In this document: positions 24,581 to 34,199 of the stretch, piece after piece | Layout: every line of letters starts with the position of its first letter | How positions within the stretch are numbered: position 1 is the first letter of the stretch | Origin: Oscillospiraceae bacterium | GTDB taxonomy: Bacteria; Bacillota; Clostridia; Oscillospirales; Ruminococcaceae | NCBI GenBank assembly: GCA_015067145.1 | Contig: SVNA01000011.1 | Span: 1-56,217, forward strand | Length of the DNA: 56,217 nt | Direction of reading: 5' to 3' | The notes under the pieces: model-generated | What the model was told of the DNA's origin: nothing | What the model saw: only the letters and a program-made list of their open reading frames with translations | Databases searched by the model: none | Made by a program: the position numbers and the translations under genes

Positions 24581-26347
24581 TTACCAGTATTTGTATGGGT
24601 CATAACGCACATTGCCACTCTTGATTTCAAAGTGCAGATGGCTGCCTGTACTGTTGCCTGTGGAGCCCATTCTTGCAATAAGCTGACCTTTTTTAACCTG
24701 TTCGCCATAACCAACAAGCAGTTTTGAACAGTGAGCGTATACCGTCTGATATCCGTTGCCATGGTCAACGATAAGGTAAACACCGTAACCAACGTTGGTG
24801 TATTTTGCCAAAGTTACAACACCATCGTCCGATGCATATATAGGTGTGCCGATAGGACCTGCGATATCAACACCGTTATGTGCAGGATACTGACCTGCAA
24901 AGCCACGGCTGATACGAACACCGCCGCCTGTCGGCCAGCCGAATTTGCCTGAACCGGAAACTCCGATATTGCCGATTGCCGGCATATATGTACCAAATTC
25001 CAGAACTTCTGTTACAGGTTCTCTGATAATCTCTGTTTCAATAACAGTTTCGCTCTGGGCAATACCGTCAATATATGTTACATCTACAGTAACCTTGTTA
25101 AGACCGTTTTCACCCTTCTGGATGGTTTTTGTTGTACCGTAGGTCATAGAGCTGTTCTGTTTACGTTCTACAGAGTAGGATGTTTCAACCTCTCTTACCT
25201 CTCTTACAACCTCTTTAACCTGCAGGAAAGGTACCGCCTGGCTTACAAGCACCTGGTCACCAACCCAAAGTCCGCCGCCTTCAAGGCCGGGATTAAGATT
25301 GTAAAGCTCTCTCAGACGCAGACCGTTTTTGCTTGCGATAAGAGATGGGGAATCGCCCTGTACAACGGTATACCATACTTCGCCTTCCACAAGCCCTGTA
25401 ATTTTTTCGCAGAGATCATCTTCATCAACGATAGTATCCGTAAAGAAGATACCTTCTGTAAGAGATACGTTCTGTACAAAGCCTGCTGTTGTATCTTCGT
25501 CGTTATCCTCAATATATGGCTGGAGAATGCTGTCCATTGCATTTTCAAGCTTTGCAGAATTCTCTACAGCACCATGGAACTTTCCGTCCACATAAAAACC
25601 TGTTGCTGAAACAATGTCCTCGTCAGAAGCCTTGAGAATCTGGTCTGAAAGCTGTCTTTCATCCACTACGTTTCTTCCGTATGTTGTTACAACCCTGATT
25701 TCAGGTTCCATAGACCACTTCTGTTCATCATCAAGGGTTACAAGCTTGTTTCTGATAACTGTATCCGCATTTTTGATAACATCATAATTGTCAACAAATC
25801 CTATTTCTTCACCTTCGAGAGAAAGCCTGATCGCATAGTCCTCTGTCAGGCCTATTGTTATAACCGTTACCATTATCACAAAGAATACAGCCGGTACAAC
25901 ATAGCTTATAAGTGCAGGCAGAAGCTTTTTGTTCTTTTTTACGCCCTGAGCAACGTATGCCCCAACTTCCTGAGCCGGCTTGAGTTTTTCATCTTCTCTG
26001 GACTTTTTCCAGATATGTTTTATGTCGGAAAGTATTTCTTCCACTCTTTCATGTGGAAAACCTACATCTTCAAGAACACCTTTGAGAAGTCTTTCTGCAA
26101 ATACAAGTATTTCTTTTATAATGCGTTTTACCCTGCGGTAAATAAGATATGCGTATTTCTTGATTTTTTTCCAAACCAAAAGAACTGTAAGCTCTGCTGA
26201 ATATCCCAGCCTGTAACAAACAGCTGCAAGAAATTTTCCAATACCCTTTACTGTGATTTTTTCTTTATTGTATCTTTTAAAAAGTGATTTTATTACCTGA
26301 GTATCGTTTGTTTCGGTTTTAGCTTTTTCTTTGCGTATTACCGGCAT
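24581..26347 (-). CDS. Membrane-anchored M23 peptidase with LysM and G5 domains
   Basis: 588 residues. A basic cytoplasmic N-terminal region of about 145 residues is followed by one membrane helix (LISYVVPAVFFVIMVTVITI, about 147-166). Outside are a roughly 150-residue spacer, a LysM module (VWYTVVQGDSPSLIASKNGL, about 330-377) for glycan binding, a G5 domain (KEVVREVREVETSYSV to about 465), and a C-terminal LytM/M23 domain. Zinc ligands HNGVDI, YAHCSKL and HLHFE are all present, so the endopeptidase should be active on cell-wall cross-links. The long positively charged cytoplasmic tail is unusual for this class and could localise the enzyme. AAGGAG precedes ATG. Single gene. Confidence 0.92.
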   Translation of the reverse strand: MPVIRKEKAKTETNDTQVIKSLFKRYNKEKITVKGIGKFLAAVCYRLGYSAELTVLLVWKKIKKYAYLIYRRVKRIIKEILVFAERLLKGVLEDVGFPHERVEEILSDIKHIWKKSREDEKLKPAQEVGAYVAQGVKKNKKLLPALISYVVPAVFFVIMVTVITIGLTEDYAIRLSLEGEEIGFVDNYDVIKNADTVIRNKLVTLDDEQKWSMEPEIRVVTTYGRNVVDERQLSDQILKASDEDIVSATGFYVDGKFHGAVENSAKLENAMDSILQPYIEDNDEDTTAGFVQNVSLTEGIFFTDTIVDEDDLCEKITGLVEGEVWYTVVQGDSPSLIASKNGLRLRELYNLNPGLEGGGLWVGDQVLVSQAVPFLQVKEVVREVREVETSYSVERKQNSSMTYGTTKTIQKGENGLNKVTVDVTYIDGIAQSETVIETEIIREPVTEVLEFGTYMPAIGNIGVSGSGKFGWPTGGGVRISRGFAGQYPAHNGVDIAGPIGTPIYASDDGVVTLAKYTNVGYGVYLIVDHGNGYQTVYAHCSKLLVGYGEQVKKGQLIARMGSTGNSTGSHLHFEIKSGNVRYDPYKYW

Positions 26348-26416
26348 TTAACTAACTCCTTTTTCATCAAAAATTTAATCTGAATAGTTTACATACACTA
26401 ATTAATTATACACAAT

Positions 26417-26450
26417 AAAAGGCGTTTTTTCAAGGAAAAACGCCTTTTTT
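26417..26450 (-). terminator. Terminator after the RluD-family gene
   Basis: Perfect 13-bp stem AAAAGGCGTTTTT/AAAAACGCCTTTT, loop TCAAGG; the minus strand continues with TTTTATTG. It lies 33 bp after the pseudouridine synthase stop. Confidence 0.8.
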
Positions 26451-26482
26451 CACACAATATAAAGTTATTGTTTAAAAATTAT

Positions 26483-27361
26483 TTATATTTTTATCACAAT
26501 CTGTTGCATATCGCCGGGAAACTTGGAATTAATTACCACTTTATCGCCTGTGCAGGGGGAAATAAATTCCAGTTTTCTGCAGTGGAGGGCGTGTCTGCCG
26601 ATTGCACTTAGACTGCCGCCATATAAATCGTCCCCTGCCAAAGGATAACCAATATGTGAAAAATGCACCCTTATCTGATGTGTACGTCCCGTGTGCAGCT
26701 TTATGTCCATCAAGGAAAATTCGTCATTCTGCTTTACAACAGTATATTCTGTTCTGGCATACTGACCGTCCGCTCTTACGCAGCGTGTGATAATGCTTTC
26801 GGTTTCTCTGGCTATAGGCAGCTCAATAATACCCTGTGCAGGTGTTACTTTTCCCTGTACAATAGCTGTATAGGTTTTCTCCACATTGCCTTTCAGCTTT
26901 TCGGCACTGAACGGGTCAAGGGCAATCAGCACAAGACCGGATGTGTTTTTATCAAGTCGGTTTATTGCACGGAAAATCTTTTCTTCCCCTTTTTTCTGCC
27001 AGTAACCGCAGAAAGCATTTGCCAGTGTGTCTGTTGGATGGTTGAAAGACGGATGAACAGGCATATAATAGGGTTTGTCCACCACCATACAGCAATCATC
27101 CATGTACACAATATTCATCGGTATATCCTGCGGGATAACGGTACTTTTTTCTGCATCCTCCCTGGTATCGGACACGTTTATAGCCACAGTCTGCCCTGTT
27201 TTTACTTTGTAGTCGGTGTTCTGCCTTACCCCGTCCACAAGTATACCGTCAGGCTGGAATTTTATCTTTTTGATAAGTGCAAGACTGACACCCTCTCCTC
27301 GTAAAAATGCCGTGAGAGTACTGCCGTCACTTTGTTCTTTTACTGTGAAATTTACCGTCAT
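26483..27361 (-). CDS. RluA/RluD family pseudouridine synthase
   Basis: 292 residues. An N-terminal S4-like part (about 1-75) precedes the catalytic domain with AINRLDKNTSGLVLIA, whose Asp is the nucleophile. LHTGRTHQIRVHFSHIGYPL and GDDLYGG are the remaining family blocks. It isomerises uridine in structured rRNA or tRNA; which uridine cannot be told because Clostridia carry several paralogues. Starts 1 bp after gdhA, so the two are cotranscribed. Confidence 0.93.
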   Translation of the reverse strand: MTVNFTVKEQSDGSTLTAFLRGEGVSLALIKKIKFQPDGILVDGVRQNTDYKVKTGQTVAINVSDTREDAEKSTVIPQDIPMNIVYMDDCCMVVDKPYYMPVHPSFNHPTDTLANAFCGYWQKKGEEKIFRAINRLDKNTSGLVLIALDPFSAEKLKGNVEKTYTAIVQGKVTPAQGIIELPIARETESIITRCVRADGQYARTEYTVVKQNDEFSLMDIKLHTGRTHQIRVHFSHIGYPLAGDDLYGGSLSAIGRHALHCRKLEFISPCTGDKVVINSKFPGDMQQIVIKI

Positions 27362-27362
27362 T

Positions 27363-28730
<1,368 letters not shown>

Positions 28731-28870
28731 TTACCAACTATGGGCTCTAAAATCGTCTATAATATGATAGTATATAACAAAAATGGCACATAATAAAGAT
28801 TTTTTTGAAAATTTCATTGAATAATTTTAAAAGCTGTGTTAAACTGATTTCTTGGAATAGGAGTGATTAT

Positions 28871-29212
28871 ATGAACTACTGTCAGAACTGCGGCACAAAG
28901 CTGGATGCTTCTGAATTTTTCTGCCACAACTGCGGTGCAAAAATCCAGCACACTGCTTACAGCGGTACAAATTCAGCTGTAAAAGGGCAGAAAAGCAGAT
29001 TTATTGCGGGTATTCTTGCAATTCTGCTGGGTTCTATGGGTATTCACAACTTCTATCTGGGATATAACAGCAAAGGTATCAAACAGCTTCTGCTGTGGGT
29101 ATTTTTCCTTGGTTTTATCAGCTTTATCTGGGGCATTGTTGATGCAGTGAACATCTTTACAGGAAAGATAGAGTTTGATGCCAAAGGAATGCCTCTTGCT
29201 GACAATATCTGA
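28871..29212 (+). CDS. TM2-domain protein with N-terminal zinc ribbon
   Basis: 113 residues starting MNYCQNCGTKLDASEFFCHN; AGGAGTG stands before this ATG, so the in-frame upstream extension to 28805 is not used. The two CxxC pairs (CQNC, CHNC) form a zinc ribbon. The C-terminal half is a TM2 domain: two membrane helices around GILAILLGSMGIHNFYLGYN. Small proteins of this type are common in Clostridia and their function is unknown. Confidence 0.9.
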   Translation: MNYCQNCGTKLDASEFFCHNCGAKIQHTAYSGTNSAVKGQKSRFIAGILAILLGSMGIHNFYLGYNSKGIKQLLLWVFFLGFISFIWGIVDAVNIFTGKIEFDAKGMPLADNI

Positions 29213-29227
29213 TAATCAAATACGTTA

Positions 29228-29564
29228 AATATGAGTAAACCAGACGGCAGCGCGTCTTAACTGACGTGAGGAAAGTCCGGGCTTCACAGGTCAAGGGTAG
29301 CTGATAACGTCAGCCGAGGGCGACCTTAGGGAAAGTGCAACAGAAAATTACCGCCTGTATTTACAGGTAAGGATGAAAAGGCGAGGTAAGAGCTCACCAG
29401 CATACTGGAGACAGTATGGCTGTGTAAACCCTACCCGAAGCAACACCCGACAGCAGAGCATATGTGACCTGCAGCTCTCAGGAGGTGGCTGGAGCTATAA
29501 GGCAACTTATAGTCGAGATAGATTGTCGTCTAATACAGAACCCGGCTTATGGTTTGCTCATTTT
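29228..29564 (+). ncRNA. rnpB: RNase P RNA, class A
   Basis: Catalytic RNA that matures tRNA 5' ends. The ends pair as P1 (ATGAGTAAACC at 29231-29241 with GGTTTGCTCAT at 29551-29561). Conserved elements: GAGGAAAGTCCGGGCT near 29268, AACAGAAA and GGTAAGAGCTCACCAG (near 29386), the TGTAAACCCTACCCGAAGCAA core (near 29422) and ACAGAACCCGGCTTATGG before the 3' strand of P1. The layout with GGCGAGGTAAGAGCTCACC is class A, as expected for Clostridia rather than Bacillus (class B). Confidence 0.95.
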
Positions 29565-29573
29565 AATAAAACA

Positions 29574-29607
29574 ACAGGCGGTCAGTGCTTAACTGGCCGC
29601 TGTTTTT
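29574..29607 (+). terminator. Terminator of rnpB
   Basis: Stem ACAGGCGGTCAGT with ACTGGCCGCTGT (29574-29586 with 29592-29603), followed by T5; 10 bp after P1 of the RNase P RNA. Confidence 0.85.
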
Positions 29608-29650
29608 ATGCCATATTCACAGCATTATTATGGATTTATCCCTTTTGTTG

Positions 29651-29659
29651 TGGTATACT
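29651..29659 (+). promoter_or_regulatory. Possible extended -10 promoter of the PAP2 gene
   Basis: TGGTATACT, an extended -10 (TG, one base, TATACT), about 30 bp before the PAP2 start and after the rnpB terminator. No good -35 is visible. Confidence 0.4.
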
Positions 29660-29689
29660 TTGAACAAATAACAACCAAAGGATATTACT

Positions 29690-30226
29690 ATGAACTGGGA
29701 ATTTTCTTTTTTATACTTTCTGCAGGAGCTGCACACACCGATACTTGACAGTATAATGCTGTTTTTCACAAAAATGGGCAATATAGGCATGCCATGGCTT
29801 GCCATTGCCGCTGTATTGCTGTGCTTTAAAAAGACACGCCCCTGCGGTATAGCAATTCTTGCTTCCCTGCTTATCAAAGAACTTTTGGGAAATCTTATAC
29901 TGAAAAATCTCATTGCAAGAGACCGTCCATGCTGGATTGACACTGCCGTTCCTTTGCTTATAGCATCACCGTCCAGCTATTCTTTCCCATCAGGTCATAC
30001 CTTTGACGGATTTGCTGCCTCGGTTTCCATACTGCTTTACTACAAAAAATCGGGTATTCTGGCGATTATTGTTGCCGCAGTTATTGCTTTCAGCAGAATG
30101 TACCTTTTTGTACATTTTCCAACCGATGTTTTGGCTTCCGTTGTGCTTGGCATACTTGTTGCTGTGCTGGTGCATAAGGCTGTGGAAGCATATTCCCCAA
30201 GAAATATTTATAAAATCCACAGATAA
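29690..30226 (+). CDS. PAP2 family membrane phosphatase
   Basis: 178 residues with about five membrane helices. All three PAP2 catalytic motifs are intact: KNLIARDRP (K-x6-RP), PSGH in SYSFPSGHTFDGFA, and SRMYLFVHFPTD (SR-x5-H-x3-D). It dephosphorylates a lipid phosphate at the outer membrane face; undecaprenyl pyrophosphate or phosphatidylglycerol phosphate are possible substrates. Single gene convergent with the SpoIID-like gene. Confidence 0.93.
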   Translation: MNWEFSFLYFLQELHTPILDSIMLFFTKMGNIGMPWLAIAAVLLCFKKTRPCGIAILASLLIKELLGNLILKNLIARDRPCWIDTAVPLLIASPSSYSFPSGHTFDGFAASVSILLYYKKSGILAIIVAAVIAFSRMYLFVHFPTDVLASVVLGILVAVLVHKAVEAYSPRNIYKIHR

Positions 30227-30234
30227 ATAAATTT

Positions 30235-30272
30235 AAGCCTCTGACAATCAATACTGTCAGAGGCTTTATTTT
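30235..30272. terminator. Bidirectional terminator between PAP2 and SpoIID-like genes
   Basis: Stem AAGCCTCTGACA/TGTCAGAGGCTT (30235-30246 with 30255-30266), T-rich on the plus strand (TTTATTTTT) and AT-rich on minus (TTAAATTTATTTAT). Confidence 0.8.
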
Positions 30273-30275
30273 TCT

Positions 30276-32054
30276 CTATGCCTGCCCCTCAGCCACAAGG
30301 TTCTGCCATTCGGTGTACAGTCTGTTCCATGTTACACGGCCTACCACACCATCGGCAGTCAGGTTAAATCCTCTCTGAAACGCCAGCACTGCATTTTCTG
30401 TAAGAGGGCCAAAAACGCCATCTTCCGTAACAGAGGGAATATCCGTATATGATGCAGCCAGGGCATTAAGCCAGTTCTGTATTTTGCGTACATTTTCCCC
30501 GCGGGAACCCACACGCAGAGGCGTGCCCGGGTATACATCAGCGGATGGCGGTGTACTTTCCGGTACATCCACACCTTCCTGTATCCCCTCGTAGATATCC
30601 TGCATCTTTTCCCATGTTCTTTCGCCAACCACACCATCCTGTGTAAGATTGAAAAACTCCTGAAATTCACGCACAGCACTTTCAGTTGCCGCACCAAAGT
30701 TGCCGTCAATCTCCACAGGTCTTATGCTGTTTACATACACCGCTGTCTGGTTGAGATAGAACTGTATTATCTGCACATTTATGCCTCTGTCTCCACGGCG
30801 GATGGCATAACCTGGGTACGAACCGTCCTGTATAGCCTCTCCCTCACTTGTAAGCTGTGCCAGCTTTTTGACAGAAACATAGATGTAGCTGATTTTGTAC
30901 CATGTGCGTTTGCCCACCACGCCGTCGGCTATAAGGTCAAATATATCCTGAAAACGCCGCACCGCCGCTGTTGTGGTGCTGCCAAATACGCCGTCCACAG
31001 TCACTTTGCCTATGGCGGGATAATCGTTTGCTATGCGGTTCAGTTGTGCCTGAAGTATACGCACACTGTTACCTGTACTGCCCTCCCGCAGCGGTGAGCC
31101 CGGATAGGAAACAGGGATCGGTGCAATATTGTTGCTTTCGGTTATGCGGATATCATTGCCATAATATTTACGAAGAATACTTATGGCACTCATACCTCTT
31201 TCTGCATCCGCCTTGCTGCCCCACTGGCTCATACCGTTGCAGGTGACGCTGCGGCCATCGCAATACTCGGCAAAAAAGGGGTCGATACGTCCGGGCTTTA
31301 CCAGATATTCATTGAAAATTTCTTCCACTATCGCATCGGTGCTTTCAAAGGTGGAGCGGTTGTGAACATATTTCTGGTCGTAGCTTGGAGAGTTTGTGAT
31401 GTTGAAATCATATCCACGCGAGGGGTACCACTCGGTGAACACTCTGTTGAGCACAAAGGAAATCTGGGCATAGATATTTGCCCTCAGTGCCTGCTGCGGC
31501 CATGTGGGATATATTTCGCTGGAAGCAACACTTTTGAGATAGGTGCGGAAAGGCACCGTGACATTGCGTGCACTTGCGTTCGGGGCTCCGAGATGTACCG
31601 TGATATTTTCAGGAATCACTACCTGCTGCAGCACACGCTGATTACCCTGCTGGTTATGAACAGGAATATTATACAGCTTGTGGGCTTCTTCCCTGCGGGA
31701 ATCCAGCTCAAAATCACTGCCAAAATTAACAGGCCGTGCCAGCAGGTCTATCCATTGCAGTGTATCTTCGCCGTCAAATATATTTACCCCCAACGCCTCC
31801 GCCTGTATATACCCTTCGGCATACACAAACAGGTTGTATGTCCTGTATGGCAGCCCCTCGTAGTTTTCATCAAGGGAAAGCTCTCTGGGCACCGTATCAA
31901 GTTCGATGAATGTTGTCAGTCCGTTTCTGTTTGTGTAAACCGTTTTCTGTTCCAGAAAAAGAGATGTATCCGCCTCTACAATTAAAATCTGCACATTTTC
32001 CAGCGGCAGAATTATCTGCGTTGTCACCCTTACCTGCAGCCGTCCTGTTGCCAT
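30276..32054 (-). CDS. SpoIID/LytB-like domain protein with three peptidoglycan-binding repeats, no signal peptide
   Basis: 592 residues. A beta-rich N-terminal part (1-150) precedes a SpoIID-like section: SVASSEIYPTWPQQALRANI (about 180; the Glu is in the place of the family's catalytic Glu), SPSYDQKYVHNRS, then FFAEYCDGRSVTCNGMSQWG and GMSAISILRKYYG. Three PG_binding_1 repeats follow (about 327-395, 417-485, 513-582), each ending in DGVVG-x-x-TW. No signal peptide or membrane helix is seen at the N terminus (MATGRLQVRVTTQI), which is odd for a cell-wall enzyme and suggests a spore or mother-cell role, or lysis-dependent release. AAAGGAG precedes ATG. Single gene. Confidence 0.85.
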   Translation of the reverse strand: MATGRLQVRVTTQIILPLENVQILIVEADTSLFLEQKTVYTNRNGLTTFIELDTVPRELSLDENYEGLPYRTYNLFVYAEGYIQAEALGVNIFDGEDTLQWIDLLARPVNFGSDFELDSRREEAHKLYNIPVHNQQGNQRVLQQVVIPENITVHLGAPNASARNVTVPFRTYLKSVASSEIYPTWPQQALRANIYAQISFVLNRVFTEWYPSRGYDFNITNSPSYDQKYVHNRSTFESTDAIVEEIFNEYLVKPGRIDPFFAEYCDGRSVTCNGMSQWGSKADAERGMSAISILRKYYGNDIRITESNNIAPIPVSYPGSPLREGSTGNSVRILQAQLNRIANDYPAIGKVTVDGVFGSTTTAAVRRFQDIFDLIADGVVGKRTWYKISYIYVSVKKLAQLTSEGEAIQDGSYPGYAIRRGDRGINVQIIQFYLNQTAVYVNSIRPVEIDGNFGAATESAVREFQEFFNLTQDGVVGERTWEKMQDIYEGIQEGVDVPESTPPSADVYPGTPLRVGSRGENVRKIQNWLNALAASYTDIPSVTEDGVFGPLTENAVLAFQRGFNLTADGVVGRVTWNRLYTEWQNLVAEGQA

Positions 32055-32132
32055 ATATATCAGTCTCCTTTATAGTTTTTGAGCATAAAGTGCTGATATA
32101 TTTTATGTGTCTGCAAAGTATTTTGATACAAA

Positions 32133-32162
32133 AAATGGCTTTGGGCAACACCAAAGCCATTT
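32133..32162 (-). terminator. Terminator of the nitroreductase gene
   Basis: Minus strand: stem AAATGGCTTTGG/CCAAAGCCATTT followed by T-rich DNA, 13 bp beyond the stop at 32176. Confidence 0.8.
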
Positions 32163-32175
32163 ACATATATATTAT

Positions 32176-32916
32176 TTATTTTTCGCAGAAATATTTTATT
32201 ATCGCTCTTGCGGAACGGGACATCTCACGGCTGAAATCGCTGTTCCATTTGCGTGCACAGAATTTTTCCATCCAGTCGGCGAAGCGGGTTTCATCCTCTA
32301 TCCCCTGTCTCTTTGCCAGCATTTTGCCCATTTTATCCGCCTGTTCCTTGTTATAGGTATTTTCATAAACAACTTCATTTATATCAAAACGAGGGGGTTT
32401 CTGACGTGTTATCTGGCCTTCTGTAGGGTAACCGAAACAAACCATGCAGCAGGGCACAACATGAGGCGGCAGATTGAAGATTTCTTTGTGCTGTTCAAAT
32501 CTTTCGATAATATCACCGATATAGCAGCTGCCTATACCAAAGCTTTCTGCTGCAACAACCGCATTCTGTGCAGCGATAAGAGCATCCTGATTGGCAAGGA
32601 GTAAATCTCCCTCTTCAGGACTTCTCACTTCATCCACATAGTCACAGAAAACCTTGTGCCAACGGTAGTAATCGGCACAGAAAACCAGCACCAGCGGTGC
32701 CTTTGCGATAAATGGCTGATTGTCGCAGGTGTATACAAGTTTATCTTTTACGGCCTGATCTGTTACATCGATAATGGTATAGAGTGTCATATTACCTGCA
32801 GTAGGTGCCTGCAGTGCAGCATTTAATATCTGCTGTTTGATTTCGGCCGGGATATCCTTTGGCAGATATTCGCGGACAGATTTTCGGGCATTGATGGATT
32901 TGATAATTTCGTTCAT
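32176..32916 (-). CDS. Nitroreductase family protein (FMN-dependent)
   Basis: 246 residues starting MNEIIKSINARKSVREYLPK; an in-frame GTG four codons upstream is possible, but GAGGTG lies immediately before this ATG. The N terminus has the FMN phosphate-binding RKSVREY, then LQAPTAGNM. The body includes QDALIAAQNAVVAAESFGIG and CYIGDIIERF, as in NfsA/FRP-type proteins. Substrate unknown. The C-terminal basic tail (DFSREMSRSARAIIKYF) is common in clostridial members. Single gene. Confidence 0.9.
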   Translation of the reverse strand: MNEIIKSINARKSVREYLPKDIPAEIKQQILNAALQAPTAGNMTLYTIIDVTDQAVKDKLVYTCDNQPFIAKAPLVLVFCADYYRWHKVFCDYVDEVRSPEEGDLLLANQDALIAAQNAVVAAESFGIGSCYIGDIIERFEQHKEIFNLPPHVVPCCMVCFGYPTEGQITRQKPPRFDINEVVYENTYNKEQADKMGKMLAKRQGIEDETRFADWMEKFCARKWNSDFSREMSRSARAIIKYFCEK

Positions 32917-33014
32917 ACTGCACCTCACATTTTTAATATGATTATATTATATCAGCAAATATGCCGATATGACAAGAATACTGAAGGCCTGCAAAAGAAA
33001 AATCCATAAAAAAT

Positions 33015-33044
33015 AAAAACCCCAATCGTATGATTGAGATTTTT
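33015..33044 (-). terminator. Terminator after tRNA-Gln
   Basis: Minus strand: stem AAAATCTCAATC/GATTGGGGTTTT (one G-U) and loop ATAC, followed by TTTTTATTTTTT, immediately after the CCA end of tRNA-Gln. Confidence 0.75.
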
Positions 33045-33120
33045 TGGTTGGGCTAGCTGGATTCGAACCAGCGGGATGACGGAGTCAAAGTCCGTTGCCT
33101 TACCGCTTGGCGATAGCCCA
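33045..33120 (-). tRNA. tRNA-Gln (anticodon TTG)
   Basis: 76 nt including encoded CCA. Acceptor TGGGCTA/TAGCCCA, discriminator A, anticodon stem GGACT..., loop CTTTGAC with anticodon TTG, T-loop GGTTCGAATCC. The 5' end follows the tRNA-His gene on the same strand across a terminator-like hairpin. Confidence 0.95.
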
Positions 33121-33133
33121 ATATTCAGTTATT

Positions 33134-33163
33134 AAAAAAGCACCTTTTACAGGTGCTTTTTAA
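33134..33163 (-). terminator. Terminator-like hairpin between tRNA-His and tRNA-Gln
   Basis: Perfect 11-bp stem AAAAAGCACCT/AGGTGCTTTTT (33135-33145 with 33151-33161), loop TTTAC, T6 on the minus strand. It lies inside the tRNA cluster, with no room for a separate promoter before tRNA-Gln except inside tRNA-His. Confidence 0.75.
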
Positions 33164-33164
33164 G

Positions 33165-33242
33165 TGGGGTGGAAGATGGGATTCGAACCCACGGTCTCCA
33201 GTGCCACAAACTGGCGCTTTAACCAACTAAGCTACATCCACC
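33165..33242 (-). tRNA. tRNA-His (anticodon GTG)
   Basis: 78 nt with the extra 5' G(-1) that is the hallmark of tRNA-His, paired with discriminator C73, and encoded CCA. Anticodon loop TTGTGGC. The acceptor stem has a U6-U67 mismatch (GTGGATG with CTTCCAC), unusual but in the middle of an otherwise perfect stem. C73 is relevant to the T-box at 17 kb. Confidence 0.95.
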
Positions 33243-33257
33243 ATATTATTGCAAAAA

Positions 33258-33334
<77 letters not shown>

Positions 33335-33353
33335 ATTTCCTGATTGCTAAAAA

Positions 33354-33382
33354 ATAATACCACATATATTTGGATATGTCAA
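33354..33382 (-). promoter_or_regulatory. Promoter of the tRNA cluster
   Basis: Minus strand: perfect -35 TTGACA (33377-33382), 17-bp spacer, -10 TATTAT (33354-33359), about 13 bp before the tRNA-Arg 5' end. Confidence 0.75.
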
Positions 33383-33568
33383 GCAAAAATATATATTTTT
33401 TTGAGTTTTTTTAACAAAACCTTTCAATTAAAATATATTATAAAGATAAACAAAGAAAAATAAAGCTTATCATAAAACAAAGACACCTTATTTCAGCGGT
33501 ATACAGGTTTATTTTTGAAAATTATGACACAATAAGGTATATAAATTTATACCAAAGGATGTATCACT

Positions 33569-34123
33569 ATGTCGGAATATATGTTAATCTGCTACTGCTC
33601 ACCTACCCTGGCCGGTATCAAAACGGGCAGTTTATTTACCTGTGATTATAAATGCAGAAAAAATATCCACCTTGAGATAAGACGCATAAATCGTTTTCTC
33701 GTCCCCAAAGGACTGCGGCTTTTGCCTTTGAATTTTAACAAGGGCAAAGTGCTTATCTATCTTTACAGACCGCATCAGCTGGAAAAAGACCTTACAAACC
33801 GTACAGCTTCCCGTTTGCTGAAACAGTGCGGTTATTCCCTTAAAAACGTAAACTACTGCATTGTTGAACTTATCGGAAAGCTGAATAATCCGGGCAACAG
33901 TTTTCCGCACGAAATCGGCCTGTTTCTAGGTTACCCGCCCGAAGATGTAGACGGATTTATGAACGGCGGCCCTGACGCATATAAGTACAGTGGCCTGTGG
34001 AAAGTTTACGGTGATGTAGAAAAGGCAAAACAGACTTTTAAGGCTTACAAAATCTGTACCGAAAACTATAAACACGGCTGGAACAACGGATGCAGCCTTG
34101 AGCAGCTTGCAGTGTCTGTTTAA
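33569..34123 (+). CDS. DUF3793 family protein
   Basis: 184 residues. Matches the clostridial DUF3793 family by SFPHEIGLFLGYPPEDVDGF (about residue 110), GLWKVYGDVEKAKQTFKAYK and a cysteine-containing C-terminal part. The N terminus has CSPTLAGIKTGSLFTC. No signal peptide or membrane segment. Function unknown; often found in anaerobic Firmicutes, sometimes near iron or heme genes, but here alone between tRNAs and the arabinose operon. Confidence 0.85.
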   Translation: MSEYMLICYCSPTLAGIKTGSLFTCDYKCRKNIHLEIRRINRFLVPKGLRLLPLNFNKGKVLIYLYRPHQLEKDLTNRTASRLLKQCGYSLKNVNYCIVELIGKLNNPGNSFPHEIGLFLGYPPEDVDGFMNGGPDAYKYSGLWKVYGDVEKAKQTFKAYKICTENYKHGWNNGCSLEQLAVSV

Positions 34124-34166
34124 AACAAAGTTTCATTTAACCTTATATATCCCTATGAAAAAAGTG

Positions 34167-34196
34167 AGCCCTCGTCATCTGACGAGGGCTTGTTTT
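34167..34196. terminator. Bidirectional terminator between DUF3793 and araB
   Basis: Stem AGCCCTCGTCA/TGACGAGGGCT with a short ATCT loop, then TGTTTTTT on plus; minus continues CACTTTTTTC. Shared by convergent genes. Confidence 0.9.
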
Positions 34197-34199
34197 TTA

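Noticed and set aside
29373-29663. 96-codon open frame within and after the RNase P RNA
   Set aside because: Overlaps the conserved rnpB core and its terminator; no protein family resemblance.
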